From NCBI RefSeq assembly GCF_028714775.1, contig NZ_JAQTLS010000026.1, positions 1 to 51,122 on the forward strand: a stretch of 51,122 bases of DNA, read 5' to 3'. Positions 35,726 to 44,843 of the stretch are shown here, piece after piece (the stretch's first letter is position 1; each line of letters opens with the position of its first letter). The stretch is from Thiothrix sp. GTDB lineage: Bacteria > Pseudomonadota > Gammaproteobacteria > Thiotrichales > Thiotrichaceae. A program made the translations under genes and the position numbers. The notes below the pieces were generated by a model. The model did no database searches, had not been told where the DNA came from, and saw only the letters and a list, made by a program, of their open reading frames with translations.

Positions 35726-36255
35726 GCCGTTATTTCATTCCCTTGGCGGGCTTCTTGCTGCTGTTGGTGTTACTCGCCGTCGGTCTGAACCTGAACCCGC
35801 GTGAAGTGCCATCCCCCTTCATCGGCAAACCCGCCCCGTCCTTTACCCTGCCCAGCTTATATGGTGAGGCAAGCATTTCCCCTGCAAACCTTAAGGGGGA
35901 AGTTTGGCTGCTGAACGTGTGGGCATCGTGGTGTGCCACCTGCCAACAGGAACACGTCATGCTGGAATACCTGATCAAACGCGCCGACATTAAAGCCATC
36001 GGCCTCAATTACAAGGATCAGGCGGGGGATGCCAAACGCTGGCTGGAACGTCTCGGCAACCCGTTCCAGTCCGTGGTGATGGACACTGATGGCAAGGCGG
36101 GCATTGAGTGGGGAGTCTACGGCACACCAGAAACCTTCATCATCGACGCGCAAGGGGTTGTGCGTCACAAACACATCGGGGCGCTGACGGAACCCGTGGT
36201 GCAACGTGAATTGCTACCTCTAATACAACAATTACGCAAGGAGGCAACACCATGA
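35722..36255 (+). CDS. ccmG: CcmG/DsbE, thiol-disulfide oxidoreductase
   Basis: A 177-residue periplasmic thioredoxin-fold protein anchored by an N-terminal helix (5-23). The active site is WCATC (Cys71, Cys74), with Ala where most CcmG proteins have Pro. GVYGTPETFIID supplies the cis-proline. It keeps apocytochrome CxxCH cysteines, or CcmH, reduced. A longer in-frame start lies within ccmF; the ATG overlapping the ccmF stop is preferred. Confidence 0.94.
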   Translation: MSRYFIPLAGFLLLLVLLAVGLNLNPREVPSPFIGKPAPSFTLPSLYGEASISPANLKGEVWLLNVWASWCATCQQEHVMLEYLIKRADIKAIGLNYKDQAGDAKRWLERLGNPFQSVVMDTDGKAGIEWGVYGTPETFIIDAQGVVRHKHIGALTEPVVQRELLPLIQQLRKEATP

Positions 36256-36653
36256 AACACCTGTTGCTGATGCTAGCCCTGTGGTTACTTCCCCTGACGC
36301 TTAGGGCTGAAATCGACATCCACACCTTCAAAACCCCGCAACAAGAACAGCTTTACACCCAACTGATTAACGAGTTGCGCTGCTTGGTGTGCCAGAATCA
36401 GAACCTTGCCGATTCCAACGCCGCACTGGCGCTGGATTTGCGGCAGAAAACCTACGAAATGGTCAGCAGAGATGCATCACGCAACGAGATCGTGGATTTT
36501 ATGGTCAGCCGCTACGGGGAATTTGTCCTCTACCGCCCACCCATGCAGCAAAACACCCTGCTGCTGTGGCTGGGGCCGGGGCTATTCCTATTAGTGGGTA
36601 TCGGGGTGGCAGCACGGATCGTGCTACGTAACAGCAAGAGGGATGCAACATGA
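36252..36653 (+). CDS. ccmH: CcmH, apocytochrome thiol reductase subunit
   Basis: A 133-residue periplasmic protein with a signal peptide (1-19), the active-site motif LRCLVCQN (Cys44, Cys47), and a C-terminal membrane helix (about 103-125). This is the N-terminal, CycL-type half of E. coli CcmH; the TPR half is encoded separately by the next gene. Confidence 0.94.
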   Translation: MKHLLLMLALWLLPLTLRAEIDIHTFKTPQQEQLYTQLINELRCLVCQNQNLADSNAALALDLRQKTYEMVSRDASRNEIVDFMVSRYGEFVLYRPPMQQNTLLLWLGPGLFLLVGIGVAARIVLRNSKRDAT

Positions 36654-37096
36654 TGTTCTGGATGGTGGCGGCGTGCCTTGTTTTGCTGGCGGTCGGGCTG
36701 CTGTGCATTCCCCTGTTGCGTACCTCCCCGCGCCCCAAGGGGACGCTGGTGATGCTCATCCTCGGCTTGCCACTGGCGGCAGCAAGTTTGTACTTGTGGC
36801 TGGGCAACCCCGCAGCCATCACCAGCCCCAGTAACCAAGAATTGCTGGCACAGGCCGATGCCATACTGGTAGCCGATGATGATGCTTCCGGGCGTGCTGC
36901 ACAACTTATCCAGCAAGTACTGGCAAGTGAACCGCAAAACCCTACCGCCCTATGGCTAGCAGGTTCACAAGCGGCCTTGCGCGGTGACAAAGCCAAGGCA
37001 CGAAGCTACTGGCGCAGCCTCTTGCCGTTGCTACAAGACAGCCCGCAAGAACAAGCCGAAGTACAACAATTAATCAAGCAGTCTGAACCGCACTAA
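36650..37096 (+). CDS. ccmI: CcmI, short TPR subunit of cytochrome c maturation
   Basis: A 148-residue protein with two N-terminal membrane helices (about 4-24 and 32-51) and a short TPR region (ASEPQNPTALWLAGSQAALRG and following). CcmI/CycH proteins usually exceed 300 residues; this one retains the membrane part and one or two TPR units but lacks the C-terminal apocytochrome-binding domain. It is the last gene of the ccm operon, ending one base before the convergent V4R gene. Confidence 0.85.
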   Translation: MMFWMVAACLVLLAVGLLCIPLLRTSPRPKGTLVMLILGLPLAAASLYLWLGNPAAITSPSNQELLAQADAILVADDDASGRAAQLIQQVLASEPQNPTALWLAGSQAALRGDKAKARSYWRSLLPLLQDSPQEQAEVQQLIKQSEPH

Positions 37097-37097
37097 G

Positions 37098-37625
37098 CTA
37101 ATTCATCCATACATTGGTAGTCTTGGCAGGCTGCGCCATATCGGCTATCCTCAGGTCAAAACCACAAGTATCATGCCCCAAGCCACCGATACAGGAAACC
37201 TCTTTGGCCTGGACTTTCTTGCCCAGAACGGTTTCAACCACCCCAGCAATTAAGCCTCCCTCGAAGTGGCACAAGGTACGCCCCACCGGGGAAAGACCCG
37301 CGCAAGTCACACACTCACACACATCCACATGGATATGGGTCGTTGTCATGACCGGGATTTTTATCTTGCCAATTTTGAGTTGCTCACAGAGCGCAAGGAA
37401 GTCATCAAGCTGTTTGATTTGCAGCCCAATACCCAACTTCTTGCCCGCGTAGTAACTGACAGCAGACGCTCCTGTACCTAAAATATCTTCTAAGGCAACC
37501 AATCTGACCAGACGGTACAAGCCGATTCCTACTTCACCACCCATTTCCGGGCGATGGACTTGCAGGGCGTTCGCAATTTCTACAGGTTTCATCCATGTTT
37601 CTCCATCATATTTATCGTTATTCAT
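37098..37625 (-). CDS. V4R-domain (4-vinyl reductase-like) protein
   Basis: A protein of about 175 residues whose C-terminal 110 residues match the V4R domain. Cysteines in VDVCECVTCAGL, GRTLCHFEGGLIAGV and SCIGGLGHDTCGF are spaced as expected for its metal or ligand site. V4R domains bind small hydrophobic molecules and occur in BchJ and XylR-type activators; here there is no DNA-binding part. The start is uncertain: ATG at 37625 is taken, with ATG at 37637 or GTG at 37652 possible. A box of the FNR/DNR type lies 60-70 bases upstream, so it probably belongs to the nitrogen-oxide regulon. Function unknown. Confidence 0.8.
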   Translation of the reverse strand: MNNDKYDGETWMKPVEIANALQVHRPEMGGEVGIGLYRLVRLVALEDILGTGASAVSYYAGKKLGIGLQIKQLDDFLALCEQLKIGKIKIPVMTTTHIHVDVCECVTCAGLSPVGRTLCHFEGGLIAGVVETVLGKKVQAKEVSCIGGLGHDTCGFDLRIADMAQPAKTTNVWMN

Positions 37626-37684
37626 CTGCCAGTCCATAAAGATAGGCTGCACCGCAATTTAATACTGTAATCAGTTGATATTCT

Positions 37685-37698
37685 TTGACCTACATCAA
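37685..37698. promoter_or_regulatory. FNR/DNR-type box upstream of the V4R gene
   Basis: TTGAC-ctac-ATCAA is a full match to the FNR/ANR/DNR consensus. Its centre is 67 bases from the V4R start codon. A second, weaker box follows 16 bases further along, towards the divergent TonB-dependent receptor gene. Confidence 0.75.
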
Positions 37699-37713
37699 GC
37701 CCACCGACTGGCC

Positions 37714-37727
37714 TTAACCTAAGTCAA
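37714..37727. promoter_or_regulatory. Weaker FNR/DNR-type box upstream of the TonB receptor
   Basis: TTAAC-ctaa-GTCAA differs from the consensus at one half-site base. Its centre is 70 bases from the receptor start codon, mirroring the distance of the first box from the divergent V4R gene. Confidence 0.5.
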
Positions 37728-37790
37728 GGCAAAATAGTATCAGCCCCTGTTCTACTAGGTGACACCAACCACCACTCAAGGAGCGACATC

Positions 37791-39701
37791 ATGATGCAAC
37801 AGCGGCTGCTAACCCTTTTGATTGCAGGAATCTGTCTTAATGCTTGGGCAGAAGAACCCGATACATTAGGTGAGATTACTGTTACTGCTACCCGTAACGA
37901 AATTAAAACCCAAAAAGCCCCCGGCAGTGTCACCATCATTACCCGTAAAGCCATTGCCAATAAAGGTGGAGAGAATGTGTTGGAAATCTTGCGGGGTACA
38001 CCGGGTGTCAGCTTGCAAGGTATCGGCTCAGGTGGACGTAAAACCATCAGCCTGCGCGGGATGGAAAGCAAACATACGCTACTGCTGGTAGATGGCAAAC
38101 GCCTTCCTGCCAGTAATGATGTTGTTGGCCCCAACACTGATTACCAGTATGACTGGATTCCTGTTGAGCAGATTGAACGTATTGAAGTAGTACGCGGCCC
38201 GATGTCCGTACTGTACGGTTCTGATGCTTTGGGTGGTGTCATCAATATCATCACACGCAAACCTGACAAACAATGGTCAGGTGATGCCAAACTCACCAGC
38301 CGTAGCACAGACGGCAATAGCGGTGGTGATGGTCATGACCTAGAACTCAACCTTAGTGGCGGAGTACGCGAGAACCTACAACTCAGCATCGGTGGACAAC
38401 AATCCCGCCGCTCCGCAGTTGCCCAAAATGATACACGCCTGACGGCCATTGAGGGCAGGGACAAGCAGCAACTATCCGTAAAACTGGACTGGCAACCTAC
38501 CGAAAACCAGAATATCAAACTGGAACACATCGCTGGACAAGAAGAACGCTGGTATGACGTAAAAAATACCGTAGCACCCAAACAATATTACCAAAGCCAT
38601 TACGACCTTGACCGTCAACATACTGCATTAGGTTGGACAGGGCAGATCGGAAAAACCCAAGCATCCCTCCGCACTTATCAAAACACCTTAGATGTCAAAA
38701 ACACGGCAAGCAATGGGGCTAGAGCAACAACCCCGCAAAATTTAAAAGACATCGCGCTAGAAGGTAGCCTTGGTTTTACCCTGAGTGAAAAACAGCATAT
38801 AACACTAGGAGCAGAAAAACGTACCGAGAAACTGGAAAATGCCGGACTTCCTGGTGGTAACGATAAAACCACCCTTAATGCACTCTATGCCCAAGATGAA
38901 ATAAAGCTTTCCAAACGTACCAACCTAACATTAGGAATCAGGCAGGACAAACACGAAGCGTTTGGTAACGAGACGAGTCCCCGTGCTGCCATTGTCTACA
39001 CTGTAACCGATAACCTAACCCTCAAAGCAGGCTATGGGCATGGATTCCATGCCCCCAACATCAAGCAGGTTTCCCCCAATTATGAATTCAACTTAGGCAC
39101 ATACAAGGTTAAAAGTAATCCAAACCTGAAACCTGAAACAAATGATACATTTGATATGGGTGCAAACTACACCCGTGGTAAGTGGAATGTCGATGCGGCA
39201 CTGTTTGACAATAAGGTCAAGAACCTGATTGATGTCGCCACCATCGCTCCCAATACCTACCAATACAAAAATATTGCAGAAGCCCGTTTACAGGGTGGTG
39301 AATTGTCCACCCGTGTGAAGGTCAGCAAAAACGTAGACCTGACCGCCAACTACCAATATCTCGATGCCAAGGACAATACGGGGCAGCGGTTGGATAAGCG
39401 CCCTCAACATACCGTAGCCGCAGGTGTCACTTGGAAGCGTAATGGCTGGCAAACCAACCTGAATGCGGAATATTTATCCGACCAACTGCGGGATATATCA
39501 ACGACACTGACACCCAACAAGGTCACATTGCCCAGCTACACCGTTTGGAATGTGGGGACACGTAAATCCATCAACAAACATCTGGAGGTGGGGGCAGGCA
39601 TTGAAAACCTAACCGATGTACGTCTGGAAGATAAGTCCCCCAATTTCAAATACGAAGAATACCCCCGTACCCTACGGCTAGAACTGCGTGGCAAGTTCTA
39701 A
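37791..39701 (+). CDS. TonB-dependent outer membrane receptor
   Basis: A 636-residue receptor. A signal peptide (about 1-19) precedes a TonB box-like segment (LGEITVTATRN), a plug domain (about 40-155: VLEILRGTPGVSL, ISLRGMESKHTLLLVDG, RIEVVRGPMSVLYGSDALGG) and a 22-strand type barrel ending in Phe (LRLELRGKF). The plug resembles siderophore, haem and copper receptors of the CirA/NosA kind; the ligand cannot be decided. It is preceded by FNR/DNR-type boxes and shares that promoter region with the V4R gene. An ExbBD-TonB set lies about 8 kb downstream, next to nirS. Supply of iron, haem or copper to denitrification enzymes is a reasonable inference. Confidence 0.9.
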   Translation: MMQQRLLTLLIAGICLNAWAEEPDTLGEITVTATRNEIKTQKAPGSVTIITRKAIANKGGENVLEILRGTPGVSLQGIGSGGRKTISLRGMESKHTLLLVDGKRLPASNDVVGPNTDYQYDWIPVEQIERIEVVRGPMSVLYGSDALGGVINIITRKPDKQWSGDAKLTSRSTDGNSGGDGHDLELNLSGGVRENLQLSIGGQQSRRSAVAQNDTRLTAIEGRDKQQLSVKLDWQPTENQNIKLEHIAGQEERWYDVKNTVAPKQYYQSHYDLDRQHTALGWTGQIGKTQASLRTYQNTLDVKNTASNGARATTPQNLKDIALEGSLGFTLSEKQHITLGAEKRTEKLENAGLPGGNDKTTLNALYAQDEIKLSKRTNLTLGIRQDKHEAFGNETSPRAAIVYTVTDNLTLKAGYGHGFHAPNIKQVSPNYEFNLGTYKVKSNPNLKPETNDTFDMGANYTRGKWNVDAALFDNKVKNLIDVATIAPNTYQYKNIAEARLQGGELSTRVKVSKNVDLTANYQYLDAKDNTGQRLDKRPQHTVAAGVTWKRNGWQTNLNAEYLSDQLRDISTTLTPNKVTLPSYTVWNVGTRKSINKHLEVGAGIENLTDVRLEDKSPNFKYEEYPRTLRLELRGKF

Positions 39702-39706
39702 AGCAC

Positions 39707-39734
39707 AAAAAAGGGCGGGGATATGACCCCGCCC
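39707..39734 (-). terminator. Intrinsic terminator of hppA
   Basis: Arms GGGCGGGG and CCCCGCCC with a six-base loop; read on the minus strand the stem is followed directly by six T residues. It lies 27 bases after the hppA stop and directly after the TonB-receptor stop on the other strand. Confidence 0.88.
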
Positions 39735-39761
39735 AAAACTACAGGGAGATAGTAACCAGAA

Positions 39762-41780
39762 TTACGCCAATAACGGCACAATCATCAACGCTACGATGTT
39801 GATGATTTTGATCAGCGGGTTAACCGCAGGGCCTGCGGTATCTTTATATGGGTCGCCAACGGTATCACCCGTCACGGCGGCTTTGTGTGCCTCCGAACCC
39901 TTGCCACCGAAGTTGCCTTCCTCAATGTATTTCTTGGCGTTATCCCATGCACCACCACCCGTAGTCATGGAAATGGCAACGAAGATGCCCGTCACAATCG
40001 TGCCAACCAGTACGCCACCCAATGCTTGTGCGCCCAGCGTCAGGCCAACAACGACCGGAACTGCCACTGGCAGTAGGGAAGGCAAAATCATTTCCTTGAT
40101 CGCTGCCTTGGTCAGCATATCCACGCAAGTGCCGTATTCCGGCTTGCCCGTGCCTTCCATAATGCCGGGAATATCACGGAACTGGCGGCGCACCTCCACC
40201 ACTACCGAGCCTGCCGCACGCCCGACTGCCTCCATGCCCATTGCGGCAAACAGGTAAGGAACCATACCACCAATGAACAAACCAATAATGACCATGTGGT
40301 TAGACAGGTCGAAAGTTAAGCCGGGATGGCTGCTGGAAAGCGCATGGGTATAATCCGCAAACAACACCAGTGCTGCCAAGCCTGCCGAGCCAATCGCATA
40401 ACCTTTGGTAACAGCTTTCGTCGTATTGCCAACCGCATCCAGCGGGTCAGTAATGTTGCGGATTTCCTCCGGCAAGCCTGCCATTTCCGCAATTCCACCC
40501 GCGTTATCGGTGATCGGGCCATAAGCATCCAATGCCACGATAATCCCCGCCATCGACAACATGGAGGTTGCCGCAATCGCAATCCCATACAGACCAGCAA
40601 AGGAGTACGCACCCCAGATAGCAAAACACACTGCCAAGACAGGAGCTGCTGTAGATTTCATCGAAACGCCCAAACCAGCGATAACGTTTGTGCCATGCCC
40701 AGTAGTGGAGGCATGGGCAATATGCCGCACTGGGCTGTATTCGGTTGCAGTGTAATATTCCGTAATCCACACCATTGCCGCTGTCAGCAACAGGCCGATC
40801 ACCGCCGAACCGTATAAAGCGCCGACTGAATACAGTGGGTTATCACCCATCATGACGTAAGTAATCGGCAAGAACAGCACCAATGAAGCCCCCGCCGCCA
40901 CTGCCAACCCCCGGTACAGCGCATTCATGATTTTGCCACCCTCACGCGCCTTGACGAACATAGTCCCCAAAATAGAAGCCAAGATGGAGAAACCACCCAG
41001 CACCAAGGGGTAAACCACCGCATTTGCCGAACCGCCCATCACCAGTCCACCCAGCAGCATGGTGGCAATAATAGTCACAGCGTAAGTCTCAAACAGGTCA
41101 GCCGCCATCCCCGCACAATCACCGACATTATCACCCACGTTGTCGGCAATGACTGCCGGGTTACGCGGGTCATCTTCCGGGATTCCAGCTTCCACCTTAC
41201 CCACGAGGTCAGCACCCACATCAGCGCCCTTGGTGAATATACCACCACCCAGACGGGCAAAAATGGAGATAAGGGAACCACCAAACGCCAAGCCGACCAG
41301 TGCGTGGGTAGCCTCATCCAGCGGCGTACCTGCCATCATCAAGATGGCGAAATAACCCGCCACGCCGAGCAAAGCCAGCCCCACCACCAACATACCAGTA
41401 ATCGCACCACCCTTGAATGCCACATCCAGTGCCGCATTCAGTCCATCTTTGGCAGCTTCCGCCGTGCGCACATTGGAACGTACCGAAACATTCATACCGA
41501 TATAGCCCGTCGCTCCTGACAAAATTGCGCCCAACGCAAAACCGATAGCAGTTTTCACGCCCAACATAATGAAAATAACTGCAAAAAGTAGGATACCGAC
41601 CACACCAATAGTGGTGTATTGCCGGTTCAGGTAAGCTTGCGCCCCTTCTTGTACCGCCTGCGCAATACGACGCATTTCTTCGCTGCCTTCGGGTTTTGCC
41701 AATACCCAGCGAATCGTGACATACCCATAAGCCAGTGCAGCAAATGCACATAAAATAGCAATAGCCAACCCTGTTGACAT
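39762..41780 (-). CDS. hppA: Membrane-bound proton-translocating pyrophosphatase
   Basis: A 672-residue integral membrane protein with about 16 helices. The pyrophosphate-binding segment [11 protein letters not shown] with [19 protein letters not shown] is complete. The residue pattern [10 protein letters not shown] has Lys at the position that marks K+-independent enzymes. It pumps protons using pyrophosphate released in biosynthesis. The start lies 32 bases after the stop of the membrane hemerythrin gene, with GAGGTG as ribosome binding site and no clear terminator between, so it may be the distal gene of the nirS transcript. A strong terminator follows it. Confidence 0.96.
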   Translation of the reverse strand: MSTGLAIAILCAFAALAYGYVTIRWVLAKPEGSEEMRRIAQAVQEGAQAYLNRQYTTIGVVGILLFAVIFIMLGVKTAIGFALGAILSGATGYIGMNVSVRSNVRTAEAAKDGLNAALDVAFKGGAITGMLVVGLALLGVAGYFAILMMAGTPLDEATHALVGLAFGGSLISIFARLGGGIFTKGADVGADLVGKVEAGIPEDDPRNPAVIADNVGDNVGDCAGMAADLFETYAVTIIATMLLGGLVMGGSANAVVYPLVLGGFSILASILGTMFVKAREGGKIMNALYRGLAVAAGASLVLFLPITYVMMGDNPLYSVGALYGSAVIGLLLTAAMVWITEYYTATEYSPVRHIAHASTTGHGTNVIAGLGVSMKSTAAPVLAVCFAIWGAYSFAGLYGIAIAATSMLSMAGIIVALDAYGPITDNAGGIAEMAGLPEEIRNITDPLDAVGNTTKAVTKGYAIGSAGLAALVLFADYTHALSSSHPGLTFDLSNHMVIIGLFIGGMVPYLFAAMGMEAVGRAAGSVVVEVRRQFRDIPGIMEGTGKPEYGTCVDMLTKAAIKEMILPSLLPVAVPVVVGLTLGAQALGGVLVGTIVTGIFVAISMTTGGGAWDNAKKYIEEGNFGGKGSEAHKAAVTGDTVGDPYKDTAGPAVNPLIKIINIVALMIVPLLA

Positions 41781-41812
41781 TAGAACACCTCATTAGCTAA
41801 CTGTGATGAGAA

Positions 41813-42385
41813 CTATACGAAATGGGTTTTTTGTAGGATGAATGCACTATATTCTTTATCAGTACCATTAATATGGTTGACCAACCAGTTTTTTAGGTAA
41901 TCGGCAACACCAGCCAGTGCCTTGTAACCTTTGCTGCGGTAATCTTTTACGAAGGCTTCGGCATCAGCGACCATTTCTTGGTGTAGTTTCTGGTGGACTT
42001 CCAAATCGGGGTAGCCGTATTGTTGCATGAGTGCTTCTTCGCGCTGGAAATGGTAACGGGTGTAAGTCATTAGTTCATCCAGTGCCTCCTGCTCAAACTT
42101 TTCGCCCGTTTGGTAATGAATGGCGGTCTGTAAGTGATTGATAAGATTGAGCAGCTTTCGGTGATCATCATCCATCTCGGCGATCCCGACACTGTATTCA
42201 TCCCTCCATACCACGAAGTGTTCATTTTCCCGCCATTTGCTATAGAAGGGGGTGGCGAACAAGACAAGAGTAAGTAGCCAAGGGACAGGATTTCCTACCC
42301 CTAAAGCAAAAAAGGTCAGAATGGCAGCTACCAACAGCGTCCCCATCAGCAGCGGTGTTCCCAGCAGTTTCATCGCATTGGTCAT
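41813..42385 (-). CDS. Membrane-anchored bacteriohemerythrin
   Basis: A 190-residue protein with two N-terminal membrane segments (about 7-30 and 33-48) and a cytosolic-type hemerythrin domain. All seven ligands can be placed: His75, His112, Glu116, His131, His135, His171 and Asp176 (MDDDHRKLLN, YHFQREEAL, HQKLHQEM, HINGTD). Membrane tethering is less common than the soluble form. The start overlaps the cupredoxin stop (ATGA), placing it in the nirS operon. Di-iron sites bind O2 and NO; protection of nitrite respiration from NO or O2 is inferred from context. Confidence 0.9.
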   Translation of the reverse strand: MTNAMKLLGTPLLMGTLLVAAILTFFALGVGNPVPWLLTLVLFATPFYSKWRENEHFVVWRDEYSVGIAEMDDDHRKLLNLINHLQTAIHYQTGEKFEQEALDELMTYTRYHFQREEALMQQYGYPDLEVHQKLHQEMVADAEAFVKDYRSKGYKALAGVADYLKNWLVNHINGTDKEYSAFILQKTHFV

Positions 42386-42945
42386 GGTTTGCTTACCTCC
42401 TCTGGTTTTACGAATTGCAGGCAGGGGTCTTCAGGAGTTTCAGTAGCAGGCATTTGCCCTTTAGACTTATCATCTTCTGAAGAAACCGTTTCTGGTTTTT
42501 CCTCCGATTTTACTTTCCCTTCTGCTGTAATATCCGCAGCTATAACATGCACCATTCCCGTCATCTGCGGGTGCGGACCACAACGGTATGGAAAATCCCC
42601 GACTTCACTGAAAACCTTGTGATAAGTTTCTCCCGGAAAGAAATAATCAGGTTCCGGCTCGCCTGATTTTTCAAACCAGACGCTGTGGTATTGGCGCTTT
42701 TCCTTGTTGACCCAACAAACGGTATCGCCTATTTGCACGGTAATTTCTTCGGGGTCAAATTGGAATTTGACGATACCGACTTCATGAACAGCCTTCACAC
42801 CAGTAGTATCTTCTGCCTTCACTGTAGTTGACACTGGAAGAATACACAGACAGAAAACAAGTGAAAAAAAGCACCTCCCTCTCCCATTTGGGGAGTGTAA
42901 AAAGAGAGGAAGGTGCTGGAGAAAAAACTTATGAAGAATGCTCAT
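42382..42945 (-). CDS. Periplasmic cupredoxin-domain protein (amicyanin-like type 1 copper site)
   Basis: A 187-residue exported protein. Residues 1-44 hold a long signal peptide ending VKAED. The cupredoxin domain (about 52-135) has type 1 copper ligands His87 (YHSVWF), Cys122, His125 and Met128 (CGPHPQM), the C-x2-H-x2-M spacing of amicyanin and plastocyanin. A charged tail of about 50 residues (KSEEKPETVSSEDD) follows. It lies between the multihaem cytochrome and hemerythrin genes with start-stop overlaps on both sides. It could be an electron donor to the nitrite reductase; this is inferred from the operon. Confidence 0.88.
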   Translation of the reverse strand: MSILHKFFLQHLPLFLHSPNGRGRCFFSLVFCLCILPVSTTVKAEDTTGVKAVHEVGIVKFQFDPEEITVQIGDTVCWVNKEKRQYHSVWFEKSGEPEPDYFFPGETYHKVFSEVGDFPYRCGPHPQMTGMVHVIAADITAEGKVKSEEKPETVSSEDDKSKGQMPATETPEDPCLQFVKPEEVSKP

Positions 42946-44759
42946 TACCGTTTCACCGCATTGATTTCAACACCTTCCTCTTCCTTATCGAAGCCGATAC
43001 GGTAGCCGAGGGAAACATGGTGGAAACGCGCATTGGTGTGGTCGTCATGGATGGCGAAACCAAAGTTATAGACCTGATCCAGCGCCATGCTGACATCGCC
43101 CGGTTTGTCGGATTGCAGCTTGCGGCGCACTTGCACTACCCACTTGCCGCCATCCAGCTTGGCATCGAAATCAGCGCCTTGACCGCCATCCATCGTGCGG
43201 TCGGCGAGAATCTGACCGTCTTCAGACTCACCCTTGCCGGATTTGAAGCGGATAATATCCATGTAATGTTTGGCATCCATTTCAGCTTTCAAACCCGCCT
43301 CGTCCTTGAGCTTGTCCCAGCCGCCACGCTTTTCACCATTTTTACCTTCAATCTCAATGGCGGTACGGCTTTCGGTGATGTATTTGCTGACCTCTTTGCC
43401 TTCTGGGGCATCCGGCATGGTTTTGGCATCGTTATGGCATGTTCCCCAGCATCCGGCTTGGCTGGCGTATTGCACGTCATCGGTAGCAAACATCATCGCC
43501 AGTTTCATCGGGTTGTCGGCATCCATCTTGCCACCTTCGGCAAACGGGGCAGGGGTATGCGCGGCATCTTCCCAACTGAACCGCATGTACAGGTATTCAT
43601 CATCATGGCTGGCCTGCACACTGACAGGGATGCTGCCACGCTTGCCCGGAATCAGGGTGGCGCTGGGTTCAAGTTTTTCACCCGTGACAATCCTTTGCCC
43701 CATGTCGGCGGCCTCTTGGTCATGGCAATCGAAGCAGCGGTCGCCCTTCTTGAGCGGACGCGCCCCGCCGTGGTCTTTGCCGGTTAACAGCCATTCCATT
43801 GAGGCTTGCCCCGGATAGAGCAGGGTAATGTCACGCGCTGGGACATTCGCCCAGTCCTGTTGTGCCCAAGCGTTATCCGCACCAGCGGCGGCAGGTTTCT
43901 TGGCTACGGTCGCTTCCGTAGCTTTTGCTGCGGCTTCGGTAACGGGGTCACAGTCAACACACGGGCCTTTGCTTGCCCCGGCATCCGCTTTGGCAGGTGC
44001 AAGTGTTGCCGTGGCAGCCGCTACCGCATCTTTGACGGCTTTGTCTTGTTTGGCTTTCTCTGCTGCTGCTTGGGCTTTTTGATCAGCATCATTCTTTTCG
44101 GCTGTTTTCATGCCATCAAGGTAATGTTGCGGCACTTCGCGGATAAAGTCTGGGTTGGGTTTTTCCAAGGCTTCCAGTTCATCGGCAGGTAATTGGTCAC
44201 GCACATTCTTATGGGCAATGCCCTTGTGGCAGTCAATGCAAGTCTGCCCGGTCTGGAAGGCGTTCAGGTGTTGCTTACGTGCCCTCGGTTTCTGGAAGGA
44301 AGGGTCCATTGACTCGATGGTGTGGCAGTTACGACATTCGCGGGAATCGGTGGTTTTCATGGTATTCCACACGCGCTTTGCCATTGTCAGACGGTGTTCA
44401 TTGAATTTTTCCGGCGTACTGACTGTCCCCATAATCTTATGGTAGACCTCGTTGCTGGCTTGTATTTTACGCACCACCTTATGTATCCAAGGGTCTGGCA
44501 CGTGGCAGTCCGGGCAGGTGGCACGCACTCCTGTGCGGTTGGAATAGTGGATGGTGGGTTTGTATTCCTGATAGACGTTTTCTTCCATCTCATGGCAGGA
44601 AATGCAGAAATCCAGCTTGTTGGTGGCTTCCATGCCAGTATTGAAGCCGCCCCAGAACAGGATGCCCAGCAGGAAAAAGACCAATGCGGAACCGATGGTT
44701 GCACCCATCACGGTGCGCCGTGACCAGAAAGGGGGTTTGTGTGATTGCGGCGTTGCCAT
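42945..44759 (-). CDS. Multihaem cytochrome: NapC/NirT domain fused to an EB_dh haem-binding domain
   Basis: A 604-residue protein. One membrane anchor (about 17-37) precedes a NapC/NirT-type quinol-oxidising domain with CISCH (52-56), CPDCH (82-86), CRNCH (142-146) and CIDCH (174-178). An Ala/Lys-rich helical linker (about 215-300) contains CVDCD, which lacks the haem histidine. The C-terminal half is an ethylbenzene-dehydrogenase-type haem-binding domain (EB_dh, dimethylsulfide/selenate/chlorate reductase gamma-subunit relatives) with CFDCH (342-346) and a CX3CH motif, CWGTCH (437-442). It should pass electrons from quinol to periplasmic acceptors such as NirS, encoded just upstream. The start has GAGGAAAAAAC ahead of it. 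Confidence 0.9.
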   Translation of the reverse strand: MATPQSHKPPFWSRRTVMGATIGSALVFFLLGILFWGGFNTGMEATNKLDFCISCHEMEENVYQEYKPTIHYSNRTGVRATCPDCHVPDPWIHKVVRKIQASNEVYHKIMGTVSTPEKFNEHRLTMAKRVWNTMKTTDSRECRNCHTIESMDPSFQKPRARKQHLNAFQTGQTCIDCHKGIAHKNVRDQLPADELEALEKPNPDFIREVPQHYLDGMKTAEKNDADQKAQAAAEKAKQDKAVKDAVAAATATLAPAKADAGASKGPCVDCDPVTEAAAKATEATVAKKPAAAGADNAWAQQDWANVPARDITLLYPGQASMEWLLTGKDHGGARPLKKGDRCFDCHDQEAADMGQRIVTGEKLEPSATLIPGKRGSIPVSVQASHDDEYLYMRFSWEDAAHTPAPFAEGGKMDADNPMKLAMMFATDDVQYASQAGCWGTCHNDAKTMPDAPEGKEVSKYITESRTAIEIEGKNGEKRGGWDKLKDEAGLKAEMDAKHYMDIIRFKSGKGESEDGQILADRTMDGGQGADFDAKLDGGKWVVQVRRKLQSDKPGDVSMALDQVYNFGFAIHDDHTNARFHHVSLGYRIGFDKEEEGVEINAVKR

Positions 44760-44800
44760 GTTTTTTCCTCATGCCATGCGTGGAAGCTGGAAACCAGAGT

Positions 44801-44824
44801 GGCGGCAAGCCGTAGCCTGCCGCC
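44801..44824 (-). other. Intercistronic hairpin between nirS and the multihaem cytochrome
   Basis: Perfect 7-bp arms GGCGGCA and TGCCGCC with a 10-base loop, and a small CTGG-aaa-CCAG stem directly after it in the direction of transcription. No T-run follows. Such hairpins often stabilise the upstream message, which would raise nirS relative to the downstream genes. Confidence 0.45.
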
Positions 44825-44843
44825 TTGCCCGGAGGAGGGACTT

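Noticed and set aside
42828-43787. Plus-strand open frame of 319 codons antisense to the multihaem cytochrome
   Set aside because: No recognised domain, overlaps genes with clear haem motifs, and has no convincing ribosome binding site.
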